A DNA stretch of 39,336 nucleotides from Acidaminococcus sp050873445 (GTDB taxonomy: Bacteria > Bacillota > Negativicutes > Acidaminococcales > Acidaminococcaceae): NCBI RefSeq assembly GCF_050873445.1, contig NZ_JBNMIU010000016.1:1-39336 (forward strand), in the 5' to 3' direction. This document shows, one piece after another, positions 23,989-32,871 of the stretch; the stretch's first letter is position 1; each line of letters opens with the position of its first letter. The position numbers were made by a program, and so were the translations under genes. The notes beneath the pieces are model-generated. The model ran no database searches and had not been told where the DNA came from. It worked only from the letters and a program-made list of their open reading frames with translations.

Positions 23989-25149
23989 ATGTTAGGAAAG
24001 AAAAAAGTGATATCCATCGGGATGGCACTCCTTCTGCTGGTAGGCGTTGCCGGCTGCGGCAAGAAGACGGCTACCACGTCAGGAGATGTGGCTGTGAAGT
24101 CCATGAAGGTCATCCGGCGTGATACCCCCATTACCTACGACTACACCGGGTTCGTGGAAGCGGCCAACGATGTGGAAATCAAGAGTAAGGTAACCGGTAC
24201 CATTGTACAGAAACTGGTGAACGGCGGCGATTATGTAGAAGCCGGACAGCTGCTGTACGTCATCGATCCCCGGACCTACCAGAACTCGGTGCTGAATGCT
24301 CAGGCCAATTTGGCCAATGCAGAAGCCACCCTGGCTAACGCCCAGAAGGATGCCCAGCGGTATCAGACCCTGTATGAACAGGGCGCAGTAAGCAAGCAGA
24401 CCGCCGACCAGTACAACACCGCACTGGCTCAGGCTCAGGCTTCCGTAGATGCTCAGCAGGCAATCGTGGCTTCTTCCCAGGTGGATGTGAGCGATACCCA
24501 GATCGTAGCACCCTTCTCCGGGAAACTGAGCACCAATACCCTGGCCAACGGTGCTTTCGTAACGGCCAACTCCACGGTCCTGACCTCCATTTCCGGCAGC
24601 GACCCCATGCGGGTGCGGTTCTCCGTATCCCAGGGTGACTACCTGGATATCATGCAGGGCAATACCAATAACGGCGCCCAGCTGCAGAACGTGACCATGA
24701 AGCTCAGTGACGGCACTACCTATCCGGAAAGAGGTACCGTCAGCCAGGTGGACCGGAGCGTCAGCGACACCACCGGTACCCTGACTCTGAAAGCCGAATT
24801 CCCCAACCCCAACGGCACGCTGCTGCCGGGCATGTTTGCCAACCTGACCGTGACCGGATCCATGGTGCCGAACGCCATCCTGGTTCCCCAGCGGGCCGTG
24901 ACGGACGTGATGTACAAACACTTCGTCTATGTAATCAACGATGATAACACCGTCAGCATGAAAGAAGTCCAGCTGGGTGCCCGTGTCGGGAAACTGTGGC
25001 TGGTGAAGAGCGGTCTGGACGGCACGGAAACCGTAGTGGTGGAAGGCGTACAGAAACTGAAGGAAGGGGCAAAAGTCAACCCCACGGCCATGACGGAAGC
25101 CGATCTGGATACCACGGATACAGCAGCAACGAGTACCAGTGGTAACTAA
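23989..25149 (+). CDS. RND efflux pump periplasmic adaptor (AcrA/MexA-like lipoprotein)
   Basis: The membrane-fusion protein connecting the inner-membrane RND transporter to an outer-membrane channel. The 386-residue product starts with a lipoprotein signal and lipobox VGVAGC (Cys near 23). It then shows the adaptor order: a beta strand region with GFVEAANDVEIKSKVTG, the lipoyl half-motif VNGGDYVEAGQLLYVIDP, an alpha-helical hairpin rich in Ala/Gln (LANAEATLANAQKDAQRYQ), the second lipoyl half IVAPFSGKLS, then beta-barrel and membrane-proximal domains with PGMFANLTV and VPQRAVTDV. ATG 23989 has AGGAGGA just upstream. The RND gene follows after 13 bp. Confidence 0.93.
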   Translation: MLGKKKVISIGMALLLLVGVAGCGKKTATTSGDVAVKSMKVIRRDTPITYDYTGFVEAANDVEIKSKVTGTIVQKLVNGGDYVEAGQLLYVIDPRTYQNSVLNAQANLANAEATLANAQKDAQRYQTLYEQGAVSKQTADQYNTALAQAQASVDAQQAIVASSQVDVSDTQIVAPFSGKLSTNTLANGAFVTANSTVLTSISGSDPMRVRFSVSQGDYLDIMQGNTNNGAQLQNVTMKLSDGTTYPERGTVSQVDRSVSDTTGTLTLKAEFPNPNGTLLPGMFANLTVTGSMVPNAILVPQRAVTDVMYKHFVYVINDDNTVSMKEVQLGARVGKLWLVKSGLDGTETVVVEGVQKLKEGAKVNPTAMTEADLDTTDTAATSTSGN

Positions 25150-25162
25150 GGAGGTACAGTAA

Positions 25163-28100
25163 GTGGCAAAGTATTTTATCGATCACCCTGTATTCGCCTG
25201 CGTCATCTCCATCATCATCGCGCTGATCGGTATCATTTCGGCTTATAACCTGCCTATTGCCCAGTATCCGCAGATTTCCAACCCGCGGATCAGTGTCAGC
25301 ACCAACTACGTAGGTGCCAACGCTGAGGTTGTGGAGCAGTCCGTAGCCCAGGCCATCGAAAAGCAGGTCAACGGCGTTGATAACATGGTGGACATGAACT
25401 CCGTCAGCGACAACAACGGGAACTATACCCTGAACGTGAAGTTCGAACTGGGTACGGATCCGGATATGGACTCCGTCAAGGTGCAGAACCGGGTATCCCA
25501 GGCTTCGGCCACCCTGCCCAGCGAAGTCAGTTCCTATGGCGTGACCACCAAGAAGCAGTCCGCCGAAACCATTATGTTTTTCGCTCTGACTTCTCCCAAC
25601 AACACCTATGACACCCTGTTCATGAAGACCTACGGTGCTACCCAGTTTGTAGATGCCCTGAAGCGTGTGAAGGGTGTTTCGGAAATCACCGAATATGGTC
25701 CGGAACTGGCCATGCGTATCTGGCTGGATCCCATGAAAATGGCCTCACTGGGTGTGACGGCCGTCGATGTGAAGAATGCCATCAGCAGCCAGAACGTCCA
25801 GGCTCCTGTAGGGAGTATAGGGTCCCGGCCGAACGAGGCGGATCAGGAATTCCAGTATTCCGCCCGTGTCAAAGGCCGTCTGACCACCGCCGATGAATTC
25901 GGCAATATCATCATCAAGAACCAGAATGGCAATCTGCTCCGGGTGAAGGATGTGGCCCGGATTGAATTCGGTGCCCGTGATGACAGTGTGACCAGTACCC
26001 TGAACGGGCAGAACGCCATGAACTACGCTGTCAGCCTGAACACCGATGCCAATGCACTGGAAAGTGTAACAGCCATCAAGAAAGTGCTGGAGGAAGCAGA
26101 AAAGAACTTCCCGCCGGATTTGAAACTGACCATCGTGCAGGATAACACGGACTATGTGCGTGAATCCCTGAAAGAAGTGGTCATCACTCTGGTAGAAACT
26201 CTGGTACTGGTAGTGTTGATTACCTGGGTGTTCCTGCAGAGCTGGCGGGCTACCCTGGTGCCCACTCTGGCCATCCCGGTCTCTTTGCTGGGTACGTTCG
26301 GGGCCTTCGTCATCTTTGATTTCACCATCAATACATTGACATTGTTCGCCCTGGTGCTGGCCATCGGTATCGTGGTGGATGACGCCATCGTAGTGGTGGA
26401 AGCTGTAGAACACAACGTGGATGAATTGGGGATGGATCCCAAGGAAGCCACCTATACTGCCATGCGGGAAGTGTCCGGGGCCATTGTGGCCACCGCCTTC
26501 GTGCTGTTGGCTGTATTCCTGCCCGTTGCTTTTCTGAGCGGTATTACCGGCGTGCTGTACAAACAGTTTGCTCTGAGTATCGTGGTGGCTCTGAGTATTT
26601 CCGCTGTAGTCGCCATGTCTTTGAGCCCGGCTGTGTGCGCCATGGTGATCAGACCCAAATCCTCCGGCGAAGCCAAGGGCTTCCTTGGCAAAATGTTCGG
26701 CTACTTCAACCGGTGGCTGGAACGGACCACGGGCAAGTACGTGAAGAACGTGAAGCGGCTGCTTCGCCACTTCAAACTGGGCCTGGTTGGCCTTGCCATC
26801 GTAATCGTACTGATCGGTATGTTCTTCAAGCTGATTCCGTCTTCCTACCTGCCGGATGAAGACCAGAGCTTTGCCATGATGACCTATACCCTGCCGGAAT
26901 CTGCATCTCCGAACCGTTCCATCAAGGTGGGCAGTGAGCTGGAAAAGACCATCGAAAAGATTCCCGGTGTCAAATATGTGCTGCAGATTTCCGGTGTCGA
27001 CGTACTGTCCGATGCCCGGAAACCCAATGCCGGCATCATGCCGGTGAAACTGGACGATATCCAGAACCGGACCACGGATGACGTGAGTGTCTATTCGGTC
27101 ATCAAGAAACTGAATATACTCGGGACCCAGACTCCGGAAGCCAATATCATGGCATTCAACCAGGCTGTACTACCCGGTCTGTCCAACACCGGCAGCTTGA
27201 GCCTGTACATTATGGATACTACCGGTCATGACACCGATGTGATGGCCAGCGATGTACAGAAGGTGCTGGGTCAGATCCGGCAGCGTCCGGAAATCGCTAC
27301 CATCTATACTACGTTTACGAACCAGACACCGGCTCTGCAGTTCGATGTGGACCGGGCGAAGGCAGAAAGCCTGAATGTACCGGTGTCCAGCGTATTTACC
27401 GCCCTGTCTGCCAACCTGGGCGGCAGCGAAGTCAACGATTTCAACCTGCTGGGTAAGACCTGGAAGGTTGTTATCCAGGCTGACCCCAAATACAGAGGGG
27501 ATGTAAAGAGCCTGTCCAACCTGTATGTGGCCAGCAACACCGGAGCTCTGGTACCTTTGAGTGCTCTGGTGACCAGCAAGGAAGTACAGTCTGCTCCTGT
27601 TATCACCCGGTTCAACGGGTCCAGAGGCGCCAAGATCGCCGGGTCTCCGGCCAGCGGGGTTTCCACCGGCCAGGCCATCAGTGCCATCGAAGAGATCCTG
27701 AACAGCCAGCTGCCTTCCGGTTATACCTACGAATGGGTGGATCAGAGCCGGGACGAAAAGGCTGCCGGCAGCTCCTCCTTCATGATGTTTGGGATTTCCC
27801 TGGTGTTCGTGTACCTGTGCCTGTCCGCTTTGTATGAAAGCTGGTCCATGCCTCTGGGTATCATCTTCGCCGTACCTTCTGCTGTCATGGGGGCCGTTGG
27901 CTTCCAGTATCTGCGTGGGCTGACCAGTGATATCTACATGCAGATCGGGATGATCGTGCTGATCGGTCTGTCGGCCAAGAACGCCATCCTGATCGTGGAA
28001 TATGCCAAGATGAGGGTGGACGACGGCTGGGCTGTCATGCCTGCTCTGGTGGATACGGTTACGGTCCGTCTGCGGCCAATCCTCATGACCGCTTTCTCTA

Positions 28101-28312
28101 CGGTCATCGGGGCTGTGCCTCTGGCCTGGGCCAGCGGCGCCGGTTCCGGATCCCGTACCTCCATTGGTACGGCTATCATCGGCGGGATGATGGCATCCAC
28201 CATCCTGAGCCTGTTCCTGGTACCGGTCCTGTTCCTGACCATTGAAAAAGTCTTCCATCCCAAGACCCCCATCGGGTCCGTGGATGATCCCATTCCGGAA
28301 GAAAAGAAATAA
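25163..28312 (+). CDS. RND efflux transporter, HAE-1 type (AcrB/MexB-like)
   Basis: Proton-driven exporter of drugs or other amphiphilic compounds. The 1049-residue length is typical. It begins with the first membrane helix (FIDHPVFACVISIIIALIG), then the first porter loop beginning LPIAQYPQI. Membrane helix 4 carries the proton-relay pair D406-D407 in GIVVDDAIVVVEAVE, and helix 10 carries K939 in GLSAKNAILIVEYAK, the AcrB D407/D408/K940 triad. The start is GTG 25163 with AAGGAGG upstream. No TolC-type outer-membrane gene follows, so the channel must be encoded elsewhere. Substrate not predictable. Confidence 0.95.
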   Translation: MAKYFIDHPVFACVISIIIALIGIISAYNLPIAQYPQISNPRISVSTNYVGANAEVVEQSVAQAIEKQVNGVDNMVDMNSVSDNNGNYTLNVKFELGTDPDMDSVKVQNRVSQASATLPSEVSSYGVTTKKQSAETIMFFALTSPNNTYDTLFMKTYGATQFVDALKRVKGVSEITEYGPELAMRIWLDPMKMASLGVTAVDVKNAISSQNVQAPVGSIGSRPNEADQEFQYSARVKGRLTTADEFGNIIIKNQNGNLLRVKDVARIEFGARDDSVTSTLNGQNAMNYAVSLNTDANALESVTAIKKVLEEAEKNFPPDLKLTIVQDNTDYVRESLKEVVITLVETLVLVVLITWVFLQSWRATLVPTLAIPVSLLGTFGAFVIFDFTINTLTLFALVLAIGIVVDDAIVVVEAVEHNVDELGMDPKEATYTAMREVSGAIVATAFVLLAVFLPVAFLSGITGVLYKQFALSIVVALSISAVVAMSLSPAVCAMVIRPKSSGEAKGFLGKMFGYFNRWLERTTGKYVKNVKRLLRHFKLGLVGLAIVIVLIGMFFKLIPSSYLPDEDQSFAMMTYTLPESASPNRSIKVGSELEKTIEKIPGVKYVLQISGVDVLSDARKPNAGIMPVKLDDIQNRTTDDVSVYSVIKKLNILGTQTPEANIMAFNQAVLPGLSNTGSLSLYIMDTTGHDTDVMASDVQKVLGQIRQRPEIATIYTTFTNQTPALQFDVDRAKAESLNVPVSSVFTALSANLGGSEVNDFNLLGKTWKVVIQADPKYRGDVKSLSNLYVASNTGALVPLSALVTSKEVQSAPVITRFNGSRGAKIAGSPASGVSTGQAISAIEEILNSQLPSGYTYEWVDQSRDEKAAGSSSFMMFGISLVFVYLCLSALYESWSMPLGIIFAVPSAVMGAVGFQYLRGLTSDIYMQIGMIVLIGLSAKNAILIVEYAKMRVDDGWAVMPALVDTVTVRLRPILMTAFSTVIGAVPLAWASGAGSGSRTSIGTAIIGGMMASTILSLFLVPVLFLTIEKVFHPKTPIGSVDDPIPEEKK

Positions 28313-28322
28313 CCGTCATTTC

Positions 28323-28360
28323 AAAGAACTGCCGTATATTTGCGGCAGTTCTTTCTTTTT
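28323..28360 (+). terminator. Intrinsic terminator after the RND pump operon
   Basis: AAAGAACTGCCG (28323-28334) pairs perfectly with CGGCAGTTCTTT (28343-28354), followed by CTTTTTTG. It lies about 10 bp after the stop codon. Confidence 0.88.
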
Positions 28361-28374
28361 TGTTCAGAAACTCT

Positions 28375-28403
28375 TTGCATTTTTTCATTAAAGCAGATAT
28401 AAT
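28375..28403 (+). promoter_or_regulatory. Promoter for the YddA-like ABC transporter gene
   Basis: TTGCAT (28375-28380), 17-bp spacer, TATAAT (28398-28403), ending 35 bp before the GTG start. It is placed just after the RND terminator. Confidence 0.65.
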
Positions 28404-28438
28404 AAATTTTATTCTTGTTTATGTAAGGTGAAGGATAC

Positions 28439-30178
28439 GTGAAACAAACAAATGGTACGAAAAAACTGCTCTCCCAGGTGTGGCAGCTGACCCGCAGCTA
28501 CTGGAAAAGCGAAGAAAAGAAAAAAGCCTATGCCTTACTGCTGGCCATCCTGGCCCTGACGCTGGCCGTGGTGGTGATGCTGGTGCTGCTGAACCAGTGG
28601 AACAACGCATTTTATACGGCACTGCAGGATTACCAGACTGACGAGATCTTCCATCAGCTGTGGCGGTTTACCGCTCTGGCGTTCCTGTATATCATCTTTG
28701 CAGTGTATGCCTACTATTTGCAGCAGGTGCTGATCCTGAACTGGCGGCGATGGCTCACCAACCGGTACATCGACCGGTGGCTGAAACACCAGACTTATTA
28801 CCGGCTGGAAATGTTCGGGAAAGAAATGGATAACCCGGACCAGCGGATCAGTGAAGACGTGAATCTGTTCGTGACCAAGACCCTGGGCTTTTTCGTGGGG
28901 ATCCTGAAGGCCCTGTGCACCCTGGTTTCTTTTGTGGTGATCCTGTGGCAGCTGTCAGGTCCCTTCAGCTTCACCCTGCTGGGCCATACCTGGCATATCG
29001 GAGGATATATGGTGTGGGTGGCAGTGGCATACGCCACGATGGGCACCTGGCTGACCCATAAGGTGGGGCACAAACTGGTAGCCCTGAATTTCTTCCAGCA
29101 GCGCCGGGAGGCCGACTTCCGGTTCAGCATGATGCGCCTGCGGGAAAATGCTGAAAGTGTGGCGTTCTACCAGGGTGAGAAGCAGGAAGGAAAAGTGTTT
29201 AAGAACCGCTTTGCCCTGCTCCTGGAGAATTTCTGGAAAATCGTGCTGAAGCAGAAACAGCTGGTGTGGCTGAATTCCGGTTATTCCCAGATTGCCATCA
29301 TTTTCCCGTTCGTGGTGGCCATTCCCCGGTTCCTGCGCCGGGAACTGACTCTGGGCGGGCTGATGCAGGTGGCCACAGCCTTTGGAAGGGTGCAGGATTC
29401 CCTGTCTTATTTTGTGGATATGTACGCTTCTCTGGCTGAATGGCAGGCAGTGGTGGACCGGCTCACAGGCTTTGAGGAAGATATGGCCCGGGTGCAGCTG
29501 GCCGGTGCCAAAAGCCATGTGGAGCGGGAAGAAAGCCCTGACGGTGCCCTGCATCTGGAGGGCATGGAAGTGGATCTTCCTGACGGCAGCCCCATCCTAA
29601 AGCCTTTCACAGTGAATTTGGAGCCTGGACAGGATGTGCTGATCAAAGGGGTCAGCGGCAGCGGCAAGAGTACGCTGCTCCGGGCCCTGGCGGGCATCTG
29701 GCCCTTTGCCCGGGGCAAGGCGTCTCTGCCGTCCCATGACAGGCTGCTGTTCGTGCCCCAGCGGCCCTATCTGCCTCTGGGTACTCTGCGGGATGCGGTG
29801 TTGTATCCTGGTAAGCAGGAGGTGGGAGACGATGTGCTGAAGGACGTCCTGCAGCAGTGCCGGATTGGCTATCTGGCCGGTCGGCTGGATGCAGAGGAAG
29901 ACTGGGGCCATGTACTCTCCATCGGGGAACAGCAGCGCCTGGCTTTTGCCCGGGCGGTCCTGACCCGCCCTCAATGGCTGTTCCTGGATGAGGCCACATC
30001 GGCTCTGGACGAAGAAACAGAAGATGCGCTGTACCGGCTGCTGGCAGAGAAACTGCCCTCGACTACCCTGGTCAGCGTAGGACACAGAAGCACGCTGCTC
30101 CGTTACCATCAACGGGTGCTGGCTTTAGATAAATCGACACATACGGCTTCTCTGCACAGGGTGGAGGAGTTTTTGTGA
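28439..30178 (+). CDS. ABC transporter, fused membrane-ATPase of the YddA/SbmA-BacA group
   Basis: A half-size transporter of 579 residues: about six membrane segments in residues 30-290, then an ABC ATPase domain. The membrane part has the SbmA/BacA-type pattern LNQWNNAFYTALQDYQ, LILNWRRWLTNRYIDRWL and MDNPDQRISEDV. The ATPase domain has Walker A GVSGSGKST (K410), signature LSIGEQQRL (from about 493) and Walker B WLFLDEATSALD (D517-E518). Relatives include E. coli YddA and peptide or B12 transporters of mycobacteria; direction and substrate are unknown here. The start is GTG 28439 with AAGGTGAAGG upstream. An antiporter-type role of SbmA without ATPase is excluded by the intact ATPase motifs. 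The symporter gene follows after 33 bp. Confidence 0.87.
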   Translation: MKQTNGTKKLLSQVWQLTRSYWKSEEKKKAYALLLAILALTLAVVVMLVLLNQWNNAFYTALQDYQTDEIFHQLWRFTALAFLYIIFAVYAYYLQQVLILNWRRWLTNRYIDRWLKHQTYYRLEMFGKEMDNPDQRISEDVNLFVTKTLGFFVGILKALCTLVSFVVILWQLSGPFSFTLLGHTWHIGGYMVWVAVAYATMGTWLTHKVGHKLVALNFFQQRREADFRFSMMRLRENAESVAFYQGEKQEGKVFKNRFALLLENFWKIVLKQKQLVWLNSGYSQIAIIFPFVVAIPRFLRRELTLGGLMQVATAFGRVQDSLSYFVDMYASLAEWQAVVDRLTGFEEDMARVQLAGAKSHVEREESPDGALHLEGMEVDLPDGSPILKPFTVNLEPGQDVLIKGVSGSGKSTLLRALAGIWPFARGKASLPSHDRLLFVPQRPYLPLGTLRDAVLYPGKQEVGDDVLKDVLQQCRIGYLAGRLDAEEDWGHVLSIGEQQRLAFARAVLTRPQWLFLDEATSALDEETEDALYRLLAEKLPSTTLVSVGHRSTLLRYHQRVLALDKSTHTASLHRVEEFL

Positions 30179-30211
30179 GCGCCTGCGGGCTCAAGAAAAA
30201 GGGGGAAGAAT

Positions 30212-31567
30212 ATGAACATCGAAATGTTGAATGCCATTGACAGCTTTGTCTGGGGGCCGCCGCTCCTGGTACTGCTGGTGGGGACCGGGATCTTTCTCAG
30301 CTTCCGGCTGGGATTTTTACAGGTGCGGCACCTGCCCCGTTCCCTGAAGCTGATTTTTAAGGCAGAGAATAAGGGGGAAGGGGACATCGACTCCTTCAAG
30401 GCACTGTGTACGGCTCTGGCCGCTACGGTGGGCACCGGGAATATCGTCGGGGTGGCGACTGCCATCAAAGCAGGAGGGCCGGGGGCCATCCTGTGGATGT
30501 GGCTGGCAGCCTTCTTCGGTATGGCTACCAAATATGCGGAAGGCTGCCTGGCTGTGAAATTCCGTACGGTGGACGATAAGGGCCAGATTTCCGGCGGGCC
30601 CATGTACTATATCGAAAACGGTCTGGGTAGAGCCTACCGGCCTCTGGCCATTGCTTTCGCCTTCTTCGGTGTACTGGTGGCATACTTCGGCATCGGGACA
30701 TTCGCCCAGGTGAACTCCATCGTGCAGATCACCCAATTGAACGCCGGCATCCCGGTGGAATACACAGCTGTGGTGCTGACCATCCTGGTGGCCGCCATCA
30801 CTCTGGGCGGACTGCAGAGCATTGCCAAGACTGCCTCCAAGATCGTACCGGCCATGGCCATCATCTACATGGTCAGTACCCTGGGCTTCCTGGTCATCTT
30901 TGCCGATAAGATACCCGGTGCCATCATGGAAATCTTCCATGATGCATTCCATCCCACTGCTGCCGCAGGCGGCTTTCTGGGGGCCAGTGTGCTGTTCGCC
31001 ATGCGGAACGGCGTGGCCCGTGGGGTGTTCTCCAACGAATCCGGTTTAGGGAGTGCACCCATCGTGGCCGCTGCCGCCAAGACCAAATGGCCGGCGGAAC
31101 AGGGCATGGTTTCCATGACAGGGACCTTCATCGATACCATCATCATCTGCACCATGACCGGTCTGGTGGTGGTGATCAGCGGCCTGTGGAAGGGAGATCT
31201 GAACGGGGCTGCCCTGACCAATGCCGCCTTCATGCAGGCTTATCCTCATTTCGGGGGCTATATGCTGCTGGTGGGGCTGGTCCTGTTTGCCTTCACCACC
31301 ATCCTGGGCTGGAATTATTACGGCGAACGGTGCATGGAATATCTGGTGGGGACCAAAGGGATCATGCCCTACCGGATCGTTTTCATCATCCTGGTAGGCT
31401 GTGGCGCCTTCCTGAAGCTGGAAGCCATCTGGGTGCTGGCAGATATCGTGAACGGCCTCATGGCCATCCCGAACCTGATTGCCCTGCTGGGACTCTCCGG
31501 TGTGGTGGTATCCGAAACGAAGAAGTATCTGCAGCATGAGGCGGAAGAAGTACAAAAAACAAAATAA
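30212..31567 (+). CDS. Alanine/glycine:cation symporter (AGCS family)
   Basis: Na+- or H+-coupled uptake of alanine, glycine or a related small amino acid. The 451-residue protein has about ten membrane segments and the AGCS blocks near the start (WGPPLLVLLVGTGIFLSFRLG), then TALAATVGTGNIVGVATAI, GMATKYAEGCLAVKFR, GGPMYYIENGLG and NESGLGSAPIVAAAAKT, the substrate-binding region. Length and motifs match the family fully. AAGGGGGAAG lies just before the ATG. It may be co-transcribed with the ABC gene since no terminator separates them. An amino-acid importer fits an amino-acid-fermenting organism, but this is only suggestive. Confidence 0.94.
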   Translation: MNIEMLNAIDSFVWGPPLLVLLVGTGIFLSFRLGFLQVRHLPRSLKLIFKAENKGEGDIDSFKALCTALAATVGTGNIVGVATAIKAGGPGAILWMWLAAFFGMATKYAEGCLAVKFRTVDDKGQISGGPMYYIENGLGRAYRPLAIAFAFFGVLVAYFGIGTFAQVNSIVQITQLNAGIPVEYTAVVLTILVAAITLGGLQSIAKTASKIVPAMAIIYMVSTLGFLVIFADKIPGAIMEIFHDAFHPTAAAGGFLGASVLFAMRNGVARGVFSNESGLGSAPIVAAAAKTKWPAEQGMVSMTGTFIDTIIICTMTGLVVVISGLWKGDLNGAALTNAAFMQAYPHFGGYMLLVGLVLFAFTTILGWNYYGERCMEYLVGTKGIMPYRIVFIILVGCGAFLKLEAIWVLADIVNGLMAIPNLIALLGLSGVVVSETKKYLQHEAEEVQKTK

Positions 31568-31595
31568 GTCACTGGTTTCTGGTTACCAGGCAACA

Positions 31596-31634
31596 GCCGA
31601 TGGTGAAAAATCGCCATCGGCGATTTTTCTTTGA
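31596..31634 (+). terminator. Terminator after the AGCS gene with an overlapping alternative hairpin
   Basis: GAAAAATCGCC (31605-31615) pairs with GGCGATTTTTC (31619-31629), loop ATC, with the T-run as part of the right arm. A competing hairpin, GCCGATGG (31596-31603) with CCATCGGC (31614-31621), uses some of the same bases. Confidence 0.7.
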
Positions 31635-31750
31635 GGGAAGTGGGAACAACGGGTGATACGGATCTTCCGGTCTTGGCACGTTTCTCCGGAGTTTGGTCGG
31701 AATGTCGGCCGCAATCCATAAGGAAGGGTTACCAAGGTCGGGTTTTGATG

Positions 31751-31756
31751 TATAAT
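31751..31756 (+). promoter_or_regulatory. -10 box for the His-rich membrane protein gene
   Basis: A consensus TATAAT with no convincing -35, 32 bp before the ATG. The rest of the 220-bp gap (31568-31788) holds only the terminator. Confidence 0.4.
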
Positions 31757-31788
31757 ACTTTCATGAATGGCTGATAGGGGGAGTGTTC

Positions 31789-32775
31789 ATGACAATGGAG
31801 GAATGGGTACGATTGCAGCAGCGGTGCCCCTGGCACTGGGGGACGCTGACGGCATTTGCAGTGCTGCTGTGGCTGTCGCTGCGGGGAGCTTACGGCCATG
31901 TGCCGCCCCTGGTCCTGGCGGCCTGGGGCGTATTCCTGCTGGTGGAAAGCTGGCCGCTCCTGGGTCCCATGCTGGCGGTCTTCATCATCATGACGGGGCT
32001 GGCTCTGCTCCATCCAGGGCTGGGGATGATCCTGGCCCTGGTGGGCATCATCTTCTTTTTCATCCGCATCCGATTCGTGATCAAAAACATCCTCCCCATC
32101 GGCCTGGGCATGCTCATATACAACGTGTGCTACCTGCTGGTGGGGGAACATATGCTCCTGCAGGTGACCGAGGAGGTCTTCTCCTGCCTGCCCGGGCATC
32201 TGCTGACCCTTACCCTGGGCCGCTTGATCAGTCTGGTCCTTACGGCCCTGGGAACACTGCTGACCACGGCGCTGTTCCACTGGTGCCTGACGAAGTGCTA
32301 CCAAAAAGGATATGAGGCACGGGGCGCCCTGTCCATCATGGTGGGGGTACCGCTCCTGGTCCTGTCCTTCATCCTGCCCTTCCTGAAGGTGCTCACCGGC
32401 CTGGAAAGCGGGGCTTTTGCAGACCATGGGGGTACGTTCCACGGAGGTGACGGTCATTTCCATACCGGGGATTTCCATGGGACGGACGGTCACTTCCATA
32501 CGGGGGACAATCCTGGTCTGCATCATGTCAACGGCCATTTCCGCAGCAGTCCCAACGGCCCCGTGTACGTCCACGGTCACTGGCAGACCAACCCGGATGG
32601 GGTGCTGGAAAACAACCTGTCCTACCATGGGATGACAGCGCCGGATGGGACAGGGGCTTCGGCTCCTTCTGCAGGTGCGGAGGGCCTTTCCGGCGCTTCG
32701 GCTGCCGGGAAGGTTCCCCTGGGGGATACGGCCCCCATCAGGGATCCGGGTCTGGACCGAAAGAAAAAATCCTGA
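31789..32775 (+). CDS. Membrane protein with histidine-rich C-terminal repeats, unknown function
   Basis: I do not recognise this protein. From ATG 31789 (AGGGGGAG just upstream; a GTG at 31783 is too close to it) it has 328 residues. Residues 15-205 hold about six hydrophobic segments, including short paired ones (LVLAAWGVFLLVESWPLLGP and MLAVFIIMTGLALLH) loosely like LiaI/LiaF-type membrane domains. Residues 213-283 contain about 13 histidines with an imperfect 12-residue tandem repeat, DGHFHTGDFHGT then DGHFHTGDNPGL, plus HHVNGHF and VHGHW. A Gly/Ala/Ser-rich tail ends in RKKKS. The His/Asp pattern suggests binding of Zn, Ni or Cu, which is inference. It stands between an amino-acid symporter and a flavodiiron gene, apparently as a single unit. 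Confidence 0.75.
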   Translation: MTMEEWVRLQQRCPWHWGTLTAFAVLLWLSLRGAYGHVPPLVLAAWGVFLLVESWPLLGPMLAVFIIMTGLALLHPGLGMILALVGIIFFFIRIRFVIKNILPIGLGMLIYNVCYLLVGEHMLLQVTEEVFSCLPGHLLTLTLGRLISLVLTALGTLLTTALFHWCLTKCYQKGYEARGALSIMVGVPLLVLSFILPFLKVLTGLESGAFADHGGTFHGGDGHFHTGDFHGTDGHFHTGDNPGLHHVNGHFRSSPNGPVYVHGHWQTNPDGVLENNLSYHGMTAPDGTGASAPSAGAEGLSGASAAGKVPLGDTAPIRDPGLDRKKKS

Positions 32776-32794
32776 AAGTTTTCCTTTTGGCAAA

Positions 32795-32823
32795 TTGTCA
32801 TTGATTGGGGAAAATAGTATAAT
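32795..32823 (+). promoter_or_regulatory. Promoter of the flavodiiron protein gene
   Basis: TTGTCA (32795-32800), 17-bp spacer, TATAAT (32818-32823): a near-consensus promoter 48 bp before the ATG. Confidence 0.75.
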
Positions 32824-32871
32824 GGATAAGCAAAAATAACAGTACCTGTTTTTTTTGAAAGGAGAAGGAAT

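Noticed and set aside
25745..26770. Long minus-strand frames within the RND gene
   Set aside because: Antisense of a clear full-length RND transporter; His/Gln-rich composition typical of shadow frames.
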